Counted from the first letter of the stretch, positions 38,056 through 52,677 are shown. The stretch is DNA of 64,000 nucleotides from Hymenochaete sp. R1 (GCA_019400425.1 JAFREE010000004.1:124001-188000), one strand, 5' to 3'. A program made the numbers and translations. The notes: a model not told the origin generated them from the letters alone.

Positions 38056-39469
38056 GCGTATGCGAATGGGACTGAAACTGGGGGATGATGTTGCCAAGGG
38101 AGATTGAGGAGATACGAACGACGGATAGATTAGAGAGAGAGTGCGAAAGCGAAGGCGAAGGCGAAAAGGGAAAGGGAAAAGGGGACGGAGCTGCACTGCA
38201 GACGGATGGGAAAGATTGAAGATGAAAAGGGAGGGGGAGGGAATGGAGTGAGAAAAGATGAAGATGAAGGGAAGAGAAAGAGAGAGGATAAGGATAAGTA
38301 TAGCACCAGAGGGAAGGGCAGAGCTGGACTGGAGAGAGAGGGCCTCGTCGTGGACAGCGGCCAAGGCTCAAGGCTTAGCATTAATATTCCCGTTCGATGC
38401 CGCGTTGATCCCCGGCCCTCTTTGTTTTCCGCTTTCGCCATTCAATATCATTCATCAGGCCACTCCAGGCCAACGAAACAGCGCACCTCAACAAAGCAAA
38501 AAGAGTGAAAAAAGAAAATACAATAGGTTTCCTTGTACTATAAGTTGATTCGTATTATACTTGTACATTTAACAGCTAAGAAAGAAAGAAAAAAACCGCG
38601 CGTTCTACTCTACACATTCAAAAAGCGGCACTGGCACTGATAACACAAAAAAAAGTTGAAATGAAATGAAAAAGAAAAGGAAAGCAAGACCTTGAAATTT
38701 AATAATTGCAAATGCGTGAGCCGAAACGCGTACAAAATTGTCGAACGGGATGGATAAGGAGGAAGAGGAAGAAAGTCGAACAATGAAAGTAAGGAAAGCG
38801 AAAGAGGTAGAGAGAGAAACCAGGCTAGTAATAATAGAAGAAGTGCTCATGCAAGCCACCATCACTCGAAAAGATCATCCAACTTTCGCCACTCAACTCG
38901 CCGCAATCACGCGAACACACCCCAAACAAGCCTACCGTTATACAGTTGAGTAAGCTCTCATCGTCATAACATGATCCCTATCCTCCGTCCAGTCTACCCA
39001 TTCTCGGAAGGCGCGTCTAGACTCTTAGGAGGAAATAGCCACCTTGCCCTCCAGCACCCCGTTTACGGATGCATGCACCCTCGTGCGAAAGAAACCTATG
39101 CAAAAGAAGATGGCAATGGAGCTCCTCCAACCTTCTATATGTATATAGTGACAGTGACGCCAGTGTCCGGTCGGTGGACCTCGGCCTTCTATGATGCTTG
39201 ATGCCTCGTGGGCCATCTATTAAAGGCTGACGCCTCATCGTAATGCTATCCTTTTGCATCGACTCCGACTCCGAAGCGAAAAGTCCAAGGCCAACATCTC
39301 TAAAGGAATCTAGGTCATCGCCTTCGTTTGCCGTACATGCCAGTGGCAAGAACCAGAACCACCCAAGTCGTGTTGATCACAACTTGCTCGTCATCTGTCA
39401 GGGCGGCATCCTGGTGCTATCCTGTGAAGAAGAAAGAAAAAAAGGCGCGGCGTCAGTTTCAGCCCTCTT
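38056..39469. other. Gene-poor stretch, 1.4 kb
   Basis: The first part (38,090-38,350) is purine-rich on the plus strand (C/T-rich on the sense strand of the downstream minus gene), consistent with its 5' leader or promoter. The rest shows only short open frames with no recognisable product. The 3' UTR of the PP4R1-like gene should start near 39,470. Confidence 0.4.
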
Positions 39470-42400
39470 CTAAGAACTGGGACTGGACTGAAATAGACTA
39501 ACAATCGGCATGGCGCGGTGCCGCTCTTCGTTTGAAATCTTCATGTCCTCGAATTGCTTCACCATCGTCCGCCCGGGCCGCTTCATCGGCGGCATCGAAT
39601 ACGTCGCCGCTTTCTCTCTCAACGCTCTTGTCGTCTCCTCATCTTGGACTTCTACGGCTCCGCGGCCACCGAGCATATACGTACCCGGTGTAAGGATATG
39701 CTCGACGAAGGCACGTACGTCGGCCGAAGCGTCGTCTGAAAGCGTCCGGACGAGGTTGAGGACTGTGACCGGAAGTGTTCGGGATCGTGTCAAGATGTTA
39801 TCTGTTTCATGGTTAGTTAAAGAAGAAAATCCCTAGACTGTTGTGTTGTTCTAAAACGTACCACAAGCGGCACTAGCAAGCCTTGCCATCCCGATTCTCA
39901 CGTCAACAATCCTGTCAGAGGCTAAGGCTACCGCCGCATGCCAGAAGGCTTCGTCCATTATACGGTCGTGATGTATACCACCCGAAAGCAGCGCATTCTC
40001 GCAAGCAATGTATCTGAGAGTACAACACTATCAGCCTGACAGAGAAAGGGAAAAGAAAAGAATACAAACGTGAGTCGGAACTTGAAAGAACCATCATACG
40101 CCAGCGAGCACACATCCTCCGTCAATGCATGTAAAGCGTCCCTTCGATCTTTCGACGCCAAGAAACTATAAACCTGCGGGTACTTCACCAAGCATTCAGA
40201 ATTCGTGCATCTCTTATCTGAATGAATAGGAAAACAAAAACTCACTGCAGCAACGCCCGCACTCCTCACCGCAGCTGTAGGATCCCTCAAGGCCCTCTTC
40301 AACACCACCCTCAACGCCTCCCCATCCTCAGGAAACAGTTCCACCACCACCCTCAACTCCTTCACCAGCTCCTCCCGTTCCCTCCACCCCTTCAAATGCA
40401 CCTCCCACACCTCCTCCAGACTCCCCACAAGCCTCGCTCGCTCCTGCAACCCAAGCTCCCTCAAAAACGTCGGCAGCGCCTCAACGGCCTTCGTACGCAC
40501 CCCCGGCTCCTTTCCCCGTACAAAGTCCCACCATCGGTACAGCAGATCCCGCCGTGCATGTTCAGGCCCTACGATCTTCGCGAGCTCGCCCAGAGACGCA
40601 GCGAGCGTCGTGCGGACTTTGGGGGAGCCCACGCGTGCGAGAAAGAGGTACAGTTTACGCAGTTCCGGCCAACGCACCCGGCCAAGCGTGAGCGCTACCG
40701 CGGGGAAGTTGAAAGCGCAAATAAGGGGACGGGCTGGATCTGTCGTCTCTTCTTGCGTGGACGGAGTAGTGCTAGCTGAAAAAGGGTTTAAGGAGGATAC
40801 ACTAGTACTCTCGGGAGACAGTGGTGATCGCAAGATTGTCGCTTCCCATGAGTTGGCTACTCGAGATCTTAAGAGATTTTCAAAACTGGGCGACTCGGGA
40901 CCATGCCAGTCAAGCCCCTCCTCTCCGAAGAAAAGCCTGACTATCTCTTCTGGAGGTCCGCGGATGTCCTCATGAAACGAATGTATAGTCTCCCCTAGTA
41001 CCTCAAGCACACCCGTCCGTACTTTGCGCTCAGGGTCATGCGAAAGCGTCTGAATCGTCCGCAGCGCTTGAGATCGCCTTTTGTCAAGCGGAAGCCGTAA
41101 AAGGATGGCAGGAAGAGCGAAGAGAACAGATTGTCGGACATTCCAAACCGGATCCTCGGTCAGACTGTCGAATAGCGGAATCTGATGAAGTAAAAATGAA
41201 TTAGAGTAACAAGTACCAAAATATGAAAGCAAAATCATACCAAGGTCATATAAAGCAGCTCGTCCGGAACCACTTTTGCGAGAGCACCAAGCGCGAAGGT
41301 CGCTTCCCTTCTTACCCAGTACACAGCATCGCGGCCAGCGCGCTCTACCTCCTGCGCAAAAGCGATGTGATACTCCCGATCCAAGGGCCCTTTTGGTCAT
41401 TTAGCTACCAATGACGGAAACATATCGAAGAAGAAAACAGCTGCCTACCATTAGCCGTAACAGCAGCCATCAGACTCATGCTGGCCAATTTCCCAATCGC
41501 AGCCTGCTCGTCATTGAAGCCGTTGTTCATGTCCAAACTTTCCTCACCGCCAGGCGCAAGCTCATCGACCCCGTCTAGCATCATAGGTGGCTGATCGCGG
41601 TACGTATCCGGTCGTGGAGTCTGAAGCCCTGAGGACAAATCGTGCATCCTGTCGTCAACGTCCTGCTCCCAACCATGCATCTGAGGTGCCTGAGGACGCT
41701 GTTGATCGTACGCCATCTCGCTACTTCCCTGTGCATTAACTGAATCGTGAGACTGAGCCTCCCAATTCAAATGAGAAGAAGGCTCCTTCGTTGTGTCGTG
41801 CTCGACATCCCGCATCACGATCTCCTGATCCCGTTGCCTTTCACCCGCTCCTACATCTGTTCCATCCCGAGCAAATGAGGGACCAACTTCCATAGTAGGT
41901 GATGTCATATTTCGAGTCGCCCTGTTTATTGGAATTGGTGAAGGCGGTCGTTTGATCTGAGCAGCCGAAAGAGAACCGTACAACGAACTCAACTGAGGCT
42001 CCTCCTGCGCCAAGAACTGTTGGGTCGCAAGGGCCGTAACGCTTTCCGCCAGCGTCGATACGAGAACCGCACTATCAGCAGCAGAAGGGGGCGGATGATT
42101 CGTTATATCCTGAATGCCTCCACTTGAACGTTTACTCTGAACTCGGTCCTGCTGGGGATGTTGCTGATGGTCTTCAGGAATAAATGCCTGTTCACCGATA
42201 CTCATGCGTCCAGATGCGACACGACTACGCGACGGATCCGAAGGGTCCTCTTGTAAATGTGCCATGCCAATGACCACTTGCTGTAACAATTCCCGCTCGA
42301 AGAGCCTCCGCTTCTCCGGGCCGAACTCGACCTTGTTCAGTCCTGTTCCTTCGGCGCTCTCGATGGGCTTCGATGGGCCGACCGACGCAACCGTATCTGC

Positions 42401-44473
42401 ATCTCGCAATCGGTTCAGCAAGTTCAAAACGCAAAAACGAGCCCTCGCATTGACGGTCGCGCTGGGGTTGAGCAAAAGCGTGCCGAGAAGAGGAGTGAAA
42501 GTTTGTACGTTGAGAAGCGCTGGTGGTTCCGCCTGTTCCGCATCATGAATTTCGTAGTGTTCTCCGTACTCAACGTGACCTTGGTTATCCAATCCGCCGT
42601 ACGAAGCCTCTGACGTGCCAAAGACTTGTGACTCCTCCGGAATCTCGTAGTCTACCAGATGGCAATGCTATCGGAGAGAAAATAGAACAGTATGTTAGTC
42701 CTCTTAAGCGGCTGAAAATAAAAACGAACAATGAATTCACTTACCGTTAGGAACCACCAGATACTCTCTACCAGATTTTCAACAAGGGCTTCTTTTACTG
42801 TCTCGTCTGCAAATGCGTCCACACCCAGTAAAACGAGCAGCGACCGAAAAAAATCCGCATACGCAGGACCGGAAACGTCATAGAACTCAGTTAGTATCAA
42901 TCTGATAAACGCGTAAACGAAAAAAAGCGACACGAAGAATCACAAGGAGGGCATCACACGACAAGACAGACCCAGATGAAAGAATAACAAAACCCGAAAC
43001 ACGAGGTGAAGTAACGATGATTGGATGGGGTATAAGATGCGTGAGTACGGACCTTCATCCATGGCGAGACCGTTCATGAGTGGTATGACATACTCCGCCG
43101 CCTCGCATGGCTTCACTTCCGGAAGAAAATGAACCAATGACCGTGCGATGAATAGCCTGCAATGGCCACCACCGCGTGAGTATGTTATCATAACACAGTC
43201 GTCAATGACGTAAGGTGGTCGGTCCAATGAGGTTTGCGGCGCACATTCCGGCGCGAGGAGGCGAAGGGGCGAAGGGAAAAAGTCAAAACAAAAGATGATC
43301 AGTATTGTGTCTAGAAGATTCCAAAGCACGCAAGCACAACACAAATACTCCCAGATGTATTCTCGAAGAAGAGAGAGAGGAAAAAAAGGGGGGGAAGGAG
43401 ATGAATAACCTGGATCTTTAAGAGGGGAATCCGGGAAGACAAAATCCAGCCTCTAAGTGACAACATACTCACCGATGAAAAGACGATTCGCTCCTCGCGA
43501 ACAGATAAATCTTCTCCAGCGCGCTCAGCCCCTCATCATCAAAGTCCAAAGCCACGCTCTCCATGTCCTCCACACCCTCCCCCAAGGCCGATCCCCCCAC
43601 AAAAGGCGTATCGGTCCCAAGGCTCCCCGCGCCCGAGCCCATAAAGCCCGCGTCCGCCATCTCGATCTCGCGGTCCATGGCCCGGTCATTGGCTGCGGCT
43701 ACGTTAATCCGGAGGGGGGATTGGGTGGCTTGGGACATGGTCGAAGATGAGATTGTTGACGATGGGGAAGAAGGGATCGAAGGGGGAGGGGAGAGAGGAC
43801 GGCTTGGTCCTGGATTTGCATAGGCCACGTTCACGTTCGTTGGGTTATGGATCTCGGGTGGAGGCGAGGGGGGCATTGAAGGAATCGGCCGGGATATGTA
43901 GTCGGAGGCGACGGGGAGAGGGTAGTACCCGCTTGAAGCAGCTGTATTGTCCTGGTAGTCCAATATCTCTGTATCGCCGTCGTGGGCTGATGGGTCCGGA
44001 GTGTAAGGAGAGGGCGGGAGAGGGGGCAACAAATGTGCAGGTATATTTGTTAGATGGGAAGGTATCTGGGATGTGTCCCGCGCACGTCCGGGGTTGACAG
44101 GTGTGGGTTGAGAGGGGGCAGAAGAAGGTCCGGCCTGAATGAGATGAGGATGATGGTCTTGACTATTCGAAATCGTCATGCTATGCACAGAAGCAGTAGG
44201 TCTGTCCTCGGACCCTTGCTGCCCCGGTGCATATCCTGTGTCAAGTGGCTGCCGGTGCGTCTGTTGCTGCTGATGCTGACCCTCCGAACCACTTTCGACT
44301 GCCTGCACCCCCGACGAAGACGAAGCGGTATTGCTAGAGAGCTCACTGCTGCGTTCTGGACGGTCGTCTGCCGCGTTCTGGAGGCTGTTGGTTGTAGAAT
44401 CGGGGTGAGAGCGGGAGAGTGAGTGAGAGTCCAGGTTGAATAGAAATGACACTAGGATACCCATAATTAGCAT
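39470..44473 (-). CDS. HEAT-repeat protein phosphatase 4 regulatory subunit 1-like
   Basis: Large armadillo/HEAT protein of the PP4R1 type, expected to be a scaffold and regulatory subunit of PP4. The N-terminal region is Ser/Pro/Gln-rich and ends in LSALEKIYLFARSESSFHR. HEAT-type helices follow across several exons: LFIARSLVHFLPEVKPCEAA, YVIPLMNGLAMDEGP, ETVKEALVENLVESIWWFL, a spacer with Ser/Gln-rich linker (about 41,500-42,500), then the largest exon (39,958-41,400) with SLTEDPVWNVRQSVLFALPA, DPERKVRTGVLEVLGETI and REL-LQERARLVGSLEEVWEV. The C-terminus is PPMKRPGRTMVKQFEDMKIS. The start is uncertain: 44473 is the nearest in-frame Met, but an upstream exon is possible. Confidence 0.72.
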
Positions 44474-45300
44474 TACAGCCCATGTGCCGAGAATTGGGTT
44501 TAGACAAAGCGGGTAGTGGGGGCTGATGGAAAGAGTGAATAGGGAAGTAGAGAGAAAGACATACTGGTGGTGGGTGCGTGTCAGACTTGTATATTTGTGC
44601 GAGCATGCGCCGACATGTGTGTATGTCGTAAACAGGTGACCGAAGTGGGGAGGAGAAAGGAAGAAGAAAGGGAGGAGAGGGGGAAAGGGGAGATGAGAAG
44701 AGGAAGAAGTCGGCGGAGGGAAGGGGAGGGAAGGGAAGGGAAGTCTAGGCCGGCCGTTAGAGCAACGAGTTCGACGACTCGGAGGAGGGGGAAACAGGAA
44801 ACAACGAACGACAAAGTGACGCAACACTCCTTCCTTCCTCTCTCTAGATCTCCTCTCCTCGCTCTACTTCTTATTCCACGTCGACCCAGAACTCAGCGAA
44901 ACAGAACGATGGTCGAAAAGCCAACTCGGCGACGGCAACGGCTGCGACGGGACGACAGAATAATAATAATAATAATAAAACCGGGCGGGGAATTAGAATT
45001 GATTGCCACCCGCACCGACTCAGTCAGTCAGTCAAGGGGGGGAAGGGGGAAGGCACGCAAAAAAACAAACACACACGCATCAACACAATTCCTATTAGAT
45101 AATCAGGTACGTCACTTGACGTCATTCCTTCCCTTTATGGCACAAATTCTCGCTAAAAACTTTAACCTTACTAAATGAACTTCTGTCTCCCTCCCTCAAA
45201 ATTATCGAAAATAAAACATGACTGGGGATTTCATTTCTTTCTAGTGCTAACACAGCTACAGAACACGCTCTACACGAACAATAAATAGACTTTTTTTGTG
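44474..45300. other. Intergenic with purine-rich leader
   Basis: Upstream of the PP4R1-like gene: strongly G/A-rich on the plus strand near 44,630-44,750 (C/T-rich in the sense of the minus-strand gene), so probably its promoter and leader. A short AAT run lies at about 44,960. No gene seen. Confidence 0.4.
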
Positions 45301-47078
<1,778 letters not shown>

Positions 47079-48726
47079 CCTAGTCTGTACAATGTGCGCG
47101 TATATCTGTTTTGCTCTGTCTGCAGCCATCGACGAAGGATTGGTTTAGCCAAGTCAGTAGCGTGTTTCGTCGTAGATGGTTTGGAAGTAGAAATGAAACG
47201 AGGAGAAGATGAGACGGAGGAAGTGGGCGAAGCTCTGGGGACGGGGAATGACAAGGGAGAGAGGTGGCCAGATGAACGTGAAAACGAAGACGGCTTCAAG
47301 CTTTCCCTTCCTAACGCCCAACACAACTCCAACAAGAAACAGACCCACTCACCAAGTCCGAATCAAAGAAAGCGAAAGCGAAAGCTCGTGTTTTTTCCCT
47401 CTGGCAATACCTGACTGAGACCTCAAGGTAAGTAAGCCAAAGTCAGAGTCCTCTGGCAGGCGGGCGACGAAAGCGATGAAACGGGGGACGGCATCCGACT
47501 CACCGTGCCTAAGCCTAAGCAGAGCAAATGCGGATGAGCCGATGAAACTTTCACGTGTATGCGCGGTATCTCACTCACTCGTCTTTACTGTAGATGTGCG
47601 GTACGCAGTCAGCGTAAAATTGGTCGGCGGGGACGAGAGCGGGGACGAAGACGAAGAGTCAGGAGGGAGGAAAAGTAGGAAGGACTCGGAACGAGGAGAC
47701 CCAAACGAAAGCGAAACGCACCGGAAGTTCCCAAAGGAGGTGATGGTGGTCGAAGATGATGAAGATGAAGAACTTGAACGTAGTCAATGTCAATGCAACG
47801 ACTGGTATTGGGAGACTGGGAGTGATCGATGAGTGAGTCGACGAACCTTCTTGGGGACTTGCCAGTACTGGTACTGGTGCAGCGGAGGACTTAAGCTTGA
47901 CGGACCTCGAGAGCTTGGGCTTGGCCACGGAACGAACTGACGAACTGACGGACCGTGCGTGATCACCCCCGCTTATATGCACCTGCGCCCAAGATGCTGC
48001 GCTCATTAATTCCTCCCTTAGCTGGAGCTGGACAGTTCCAATTCTCTAAGCCTGTTCGTACCCTTCCTCCCCCGCATTCCGCGTTTCTCCGCATCGCACC
48101 GCACCTACCGCACCCGCACATCATGCATATAGTCAGATCAGGTCAGGTTAGATCTAAACCTCTACTGAGACTACTACTCGTACCATAACCACACGTACGT
48201 CTGCGGACCAAAGGTCTCTGTCATCACAGAACGAACGCACAGACAGGACGAAACGGGACAGCAGGCCCAGGACCGTACTAGCACGTGTACGTAGGTTGAC
48301 GGAGTTGACATTGACTCCCCGCCCGCTCAAGGACCGCACCAGCACCAGCACAGTACTATGGACCAATTTTGACTTGAGATATTAATTTGAACTACGGACC
48401 GGATCAGGAAACACAGACGCGGGATGGCGGCGAGAATAGGAATAGGGATGCGTTGTAACCTTTGTTTATACTATAGTACTAGTAGTAGTAGTAGTATCCA
48501 AAAAGAAGGGAATTGGGCTGGAATATCAATGGACGGATAGCTCGTTATGTTGACGGCCATACCATACCATTACATTACCAAAGAGTCGAACGTCTATCGT
48601 CGCACGCCAAATACCGTACCAGAACCGTGTATCATATAAAATGTAATATAAAGCAAAGCAAAGCAAACTTGCAACCAGAGACTGGAGACCAGCCCATTTT
48701 GCAATGTCCATGTTCATGTTAAACAC

Positions 48727-48740
48727 GACTCATTGAGTCA
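48727..48740. promoter_or_regulatory. bZIP-type palindrome TGAGTCA
   Basis: Perfect inverted repeat GACTCA-T-TGAGTC containing TGAGTCA, the Gcn4/AP-1-class site. It lies about 1.65 kb upstream of aspartate aminotransferase, so a role there is only possible. Confidence 0.3.
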
Positions 48741-48964
48741 TTCGATCCGTTTCGCATCTCGTTTGTGGTCAATCCTGGCGCATTTTCGTCGCTGCAGTAC
48801 TGATACTTTCATTCCAAACATCAATCGCTTCATTGCCTGAGTCCGAAATCAGAGTCCCGTCTCAGTCACGCGTAGGCTCAATGAGATGAAAGAAAAGATC
48901 CATTTCATAAGATACGATAAACGGCGGAGAGGGGAAGAGAAGGAAAGGGAAGAGAAGAGAGCAA

Positions 48965-48980
48965 CCCCCCCCCCCCCCCC
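48965..48980. repeat. C16 homopolymer
   Basis: Sixteen consecutive C in intergenic DNA. Assembly length may be approximate. Confidence 0.9.
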
Positions 48981-49404
48981 AAGCACATGCAATCGCACGC
49001 ACGCATTATCATCTACGCATTAGAAAGCCAGTCACGCGACGCGACCAGCACACAAAGACGAGAAGAGGACACGTACGCGTCAAAGGCAAAACAAAGCAAA
49101 AGGATGTGAGAAAAGGAGGGGGGAGTAGAACGGGACACAAACGATTAGTGTCAGTGCCAGGATCGCCAACCCAGAAGCGAGAAAAGGACGTTGGGGGAAG
49201 GGTAGATCAGATCAGATCTCGCTGATGAGTTTGGTTTGGATGGATCGTGACATGGAGGGTGAGGGGTGAGAAAGAATATATCTATAGTGATAGGAATGGT
49301 CCATCGACGAGGGGAAAGAGAAAGAAATAATTCTGCAAAGCAAGGCAAAGATGCATTAGAGACTGGTGATGACAATGCTCACACGCAAAAGGTAAGAGGT
49401 GGGA

Positions 49405-49418
49405 GGGGGGGGGGGGGG
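49405..49418. repeat. G14 homopolymer
   Basis: Fourteen consecutive G in intergenic DNA, about 170 bp beyond the AN1-like stop. Confidence 0.9.
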
Positions 49419-49584
49419 TAAAGGATTAACTCACAAACGAGAGCAGATAGATAGATAGATCGTCCAAGATTCCGAGGAAAAGATAGAGAATGGTGAAAGG
49501 CGTGAATGGGTCGTAGACGATGCGGTAGAGAATCGGCGGCTAGACGGTGTGGGGCAGAATAACGAGCAGGAAGGGGGACAGTCC

Positions 49585-49910
49585 CTATGTCATCGTCATC
49601 TTCGACGCAACCGTCATTTGCTCGAACAGGGTCGTCGTGTTCTCCTCATGGGCCTCCTGCTTGCACGCAGACTCGAACGGGCATTTGTGTGCTTCCCTTA
49701 TCCGGTGCTACCATCGAGCAAACGACGAAACGAAGGTCATCAAAGGTCAGTCCAGCTCGTCAAACAAAGAAAGAAAAGAGATAGAAAACGTACGACTTCG
49801 CAGTGGTTGTGAGAGCATTTATCGCACTTGCCGATGTATCGGAGGGCAGTATTCCGGCACTGCTCAGCGTTCTCGCCTCCAGACTTGTACTCGCAGAACT
49901 TCTTCGCCAT
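49585..49910 (-). CDS. Small AN1-like zinc-finger protein
   Basis: Seventy-nine residues in two exons (49910-49794 and 49707-49585), joined at GAAGTC|CAC in frame. MAKKFCEYKSGG is followed by EQCRNTALRYIGKCDKCSHN, then HCEVHRIREAHKC and PFESACKQEAHEEN. The pattern C-x2-C-x4-C-x2-HR-x3-E-x-H-x-C matches the C-terminal half of AN1-type zinc fingers, with two earlier Cys able to complete a second metal site. AN1 fingers elsewhere occur in stress- and proteasome-linked proteins; the role of this one is unknown. A TATA-like tatatatga lies about 130 bp upstream in the gene's sense. Confidence 0.75.
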
Positions 49911-50957
49911 GTGTTTGTGTAAAAGGGGGAATCGAGTGTGGGGTGAGCTGAGGATACCGAGATACGGATGCAGTTGCGATTGCGGATACGGTTACGAATG
50001 CGGGGAGTTTGGGGCTCGGGGGTGGAGGACGGATAAAGGCTATATATGAGTAAAGATGAGCGTCTGGGGTGATGGACAATGAGAGGGAAGTGTAGAATAC
50101 GTACGTTAGGATGTGGGACTGGAAGACGGGAAAGACGAGCGAGGGCCAAAGAGAGAAGGGGAAGGAAGAGAGGAAGAGAGGAGTACCAGTGTGAGTAGGA
50201 GGAGTAGGAGGAGGTAGTATATATATGAGTGTGGATGGGACGCGTCAGCATTGCACGTGCAGACAACTGACTACTGACTACTGTTACCAGAGACACTCTC
50301 AACAGGCGCATTCTAAACTAATCACTTTATTTCTTCTCTTTGCGTTTGACTCTGGGTTCAATTTCAACTTGGTCGGACTGGTTATCCAACAAGACATCCA
50401 TGCGAGCCCGCCCTGCCCACCAGCCTTGCAATATTAATCCTTTCCCTTTTGCGTCCCTCCTCCGACACTCCCTAACACAGGGTCGCTCACTTTGCCCCGC
50501 TTATTCATCTCACGCGACCCACTTTCAGCCACTTCATCTCTTGCTTCATCTCTGATTTCACGTCTTTAGGTGATATACTATCCACCACCGCTTCATCTCA
50601 GAACCGCCAATATTAGTCGTCTTGTATTCTATCCAAACGCTTCTTACAGCGTCTCGTCAAGACCTAAGCCAAAAAAAAATCATATAGGTAACCGTCATCA
50701 GACAAAGATAAGGGGAGAAGAAAAAAAGTAGGAGCAAAAAGAAAAGTAAAAAGGTGAAACGAGAGTGAGGAGGAACAGAGTAGATGAAATAATCGTCCCT
50801 TTGATTCAATGTACAAGAAAATGCGAACAGAGAAAAGAGAAGCAAAGAGTGCAAAATAAGTCTGGGGAGGGGTCCAAGACGATTTTCCGTCATCGTTTCA
50901 TCCGCGACCAGCTTTTCGACCCGAAAAACATCATCACCATCATGATCCACGAACAAA
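49911..50957. other. Intergenic, AN1-like promoter and syntaxin 3' region
   Basis: About 1 kb with C/T-rich and TATA-like sequence near the AN1-like gene (50,040 and 50,217) and a purine-rich stretch near 50,690-50,850 that is probably the syntaxin 3' UTR. No coding sequence supported. Confidence 0.4.
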
Positions 50958-52677
50958 TCAAGCGGTCGACGTGCTGCCGCTGTTGTTATTGTTGTTGCTG
51001 CTGTTCCCGCCGTTGTTGTTGTTATTGCTACTGACGTTCTTGGAAACTTCAATTCCGACGACGATTCCGATGATAGCGAGAACGACAAGCGTGATGCAAA
51101 GACAGATTATCCGTCCCTTGCGGTACCTCCTTGCACTATCTCTCGCCTTTACAATTTCGGTACCCCTTGAAAATTACCCGTCTGTATTAGCCCTGCATTC
51201 CCAAAGATAAGATTCATCTAAAAAAGAAACGGCACACACCCTTTTGTGATCTGTTGATTGGCATCTTCAACGTTCTTGTGCACCTCGTCGACAATCTCCT
51301 CTTGCTGCTCAACTAGGAGATGCATCTACAAAACAGCATCCCCCAAAGAAGAAAAAGGAAAAAAAAAATATCAGGTTGCTGACTGCAACGTTAAAAAAAA
51401 GAACGTACATCCTCGAAAAGCTGGTTAAGCTCGACAATTGTCCTCTGGATACGCTGCACGTCTTCATGACGCTGCTGCACCTCCCTGTAGACACCTTGTG
51501 CGTTTCCGTACCGGTTACCCATAGCGGCTTGCGCAAAGATCTGCACGTCACGATCGCCATTGACCACCTGGTCGACTTCCTCCTCCGTGGCATTGGGGTT
51601 CACTATTCACAGCAACGAAATAAACGACGGACGTCAACGTCAGCATTCGTCAAATAAATGATCAACGAATTCTGTCCGCACCGATTTTGAATTGCCTTTC
51701 CAGACGCTGCTTATACTTGTCCCTGTACTCCTTTTCCTCGCTCTGGTACTTCTCAATCGCAGCGATGAACCTCTTCTTGATGAAGTCTAACTGTGGCCTC
51801 CTCTGGTTCGCTGCCCTCTGCGTCACAGGCGTCCTCTGCAACCCCTCGATGCGATCCTTCAACCGCTTCGAGCGCTGGCGCGCCGCCTCCATCATGCTGT
51901 CTAGCTGCTGGCTTTCCTTGCTGTTGCCCGGCTCGACGTTCGAGAGTAGGAGCTGGTGCAGACGCCCGATTTGGTCGATGCTCGAGGAGAAATCGTTGAT
52001 TTCTTGTTTGATGGATTCGACCTGCAAGGGAGATGAAATTGGGCAATCTTGGTATTAGGGGATTGTTCTTCATGCGCTAAGAGGGGGGGGGGGGGGAGAC
52101 ATGAAGAAAAAACACAATACCTCATCGTAAAATGCGTTCATGTCGTCCCCAGCCGGCGGTGCACCATACTTTTCAACCTGAGAGAGCTCATACGCGTTCC
52201 CTTGGTTTTGGCCATAAGACGGTTGCTTTGCAGAACCAGCGTCAGACAGAAGTGTCAGCCGAGATAGAGAACGAGTTTACACACCTGGTACGAGTTGTTG
52301 TTGAACTGTCCGCCGTACTGGCTTTGCTGGCCGTAGCCTCCACCTCCACCATACCCACCCCCATAAGACGGCTCGTCCCTCTGGTCGTATGGATTGCGTT
52401 GTTGCTGGGTAGGTACACTAAGAGCAGGAATATGAATTTGGAGGAGTGATTTTTCGTCGTCGTGTAAACAAAGTACATTGAGCTTTGGCGTCTAAAGAAC
52501 GGGTGGGAGTTGGTTTTGCTCACCTTCCGTACGGAGCTGGTGTCCCAGCTTCTTGAGCTCGTTGGTTCTATGAAAAACATGGGACCCGCGTAAACATGAA
52601 ACGCCTTTTCCGAGAGAAAGCAAAGAAAAGTGGACCGGACATACACGAATGGCCTGCAATCTGTCGAGACGGTCCAT
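50958..52677 (-). CDS. SSO1: Plasma-membrane Qa-SNARE (Sso1/Sso2-type syntaxin)
   Basis: t-SNARE for exocytic vesicle fusion. The start at 52677 gives MDRLDRLQAIR, followed by a Gly/Gln/Tyr-rich head and the Habc region (IKQEINDFSSSIDQIGRLHQ, DFIKKRFIAAIEKYQSEEKE, YKQRLERQFKI). The SNARE helix spans VQRIQRTIVELNQLFEDMHL with the central Gln, then EQQEEIVDEVHKNVEDANQQ. The membrane anchor is IICLCITLVVLAIIGIVVGI. About 27 extra residues rich in Asn, Ser and Gly follow the anchor, an extracellular tail longer than most syntaxins have. One intron (near 52,028-52,120) contains a 14-base homopolymer (poly-C in sense). Confidence 0.9.
52083..52096. repeat. G14 homopolymer in syntaxin intron
   Basis: Fourteen G on the plus strand, so poly-C in the sense of the minus-strand syntaxin gene, mid-intron. 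Confidence 0.9.

Larger units (their letters stand above)
47079..49584. other. Gene-poor stretch of 2.5 kb
   Basis: Upstream of aspartate aminotransferase and downstream of the AN1-like gene. No product is recognisable in any frame. It contains an inverted GACTCA-T-TGAGTC (48727-48739), a C16 run (48965-48980), a G14 run (49405-49418) and short AGT repeats near 48,480. It may be a long promoter or 5' UTR, or hold a non-coding transcript. Confidence 0.4.

Noticed and set aside
38738..39473. Short plus-strand frames between the four-span protein gene and the PP4R1-like gene
   Set aside because: All under 80 codons, no motifs, and no plausible exon joins.
44474..44827. Upstream continuation of the PP4R1-like reading frame (to a Met at 44827)
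   Set aside because: The translation is poly-Pro/Phe/Ser from a C/T-rich leader and contains likely splice sites, so it is probably non-coding.
47476..47832. Plus-strand frame with Asp/Glu/Arg-rich C-terminus, and an overlapping minus-strand frame at 47659-48006
   Set aside because: Composition reflects local purine-rich DNA. Neither has a recognisable domain nor supporting splice structure.
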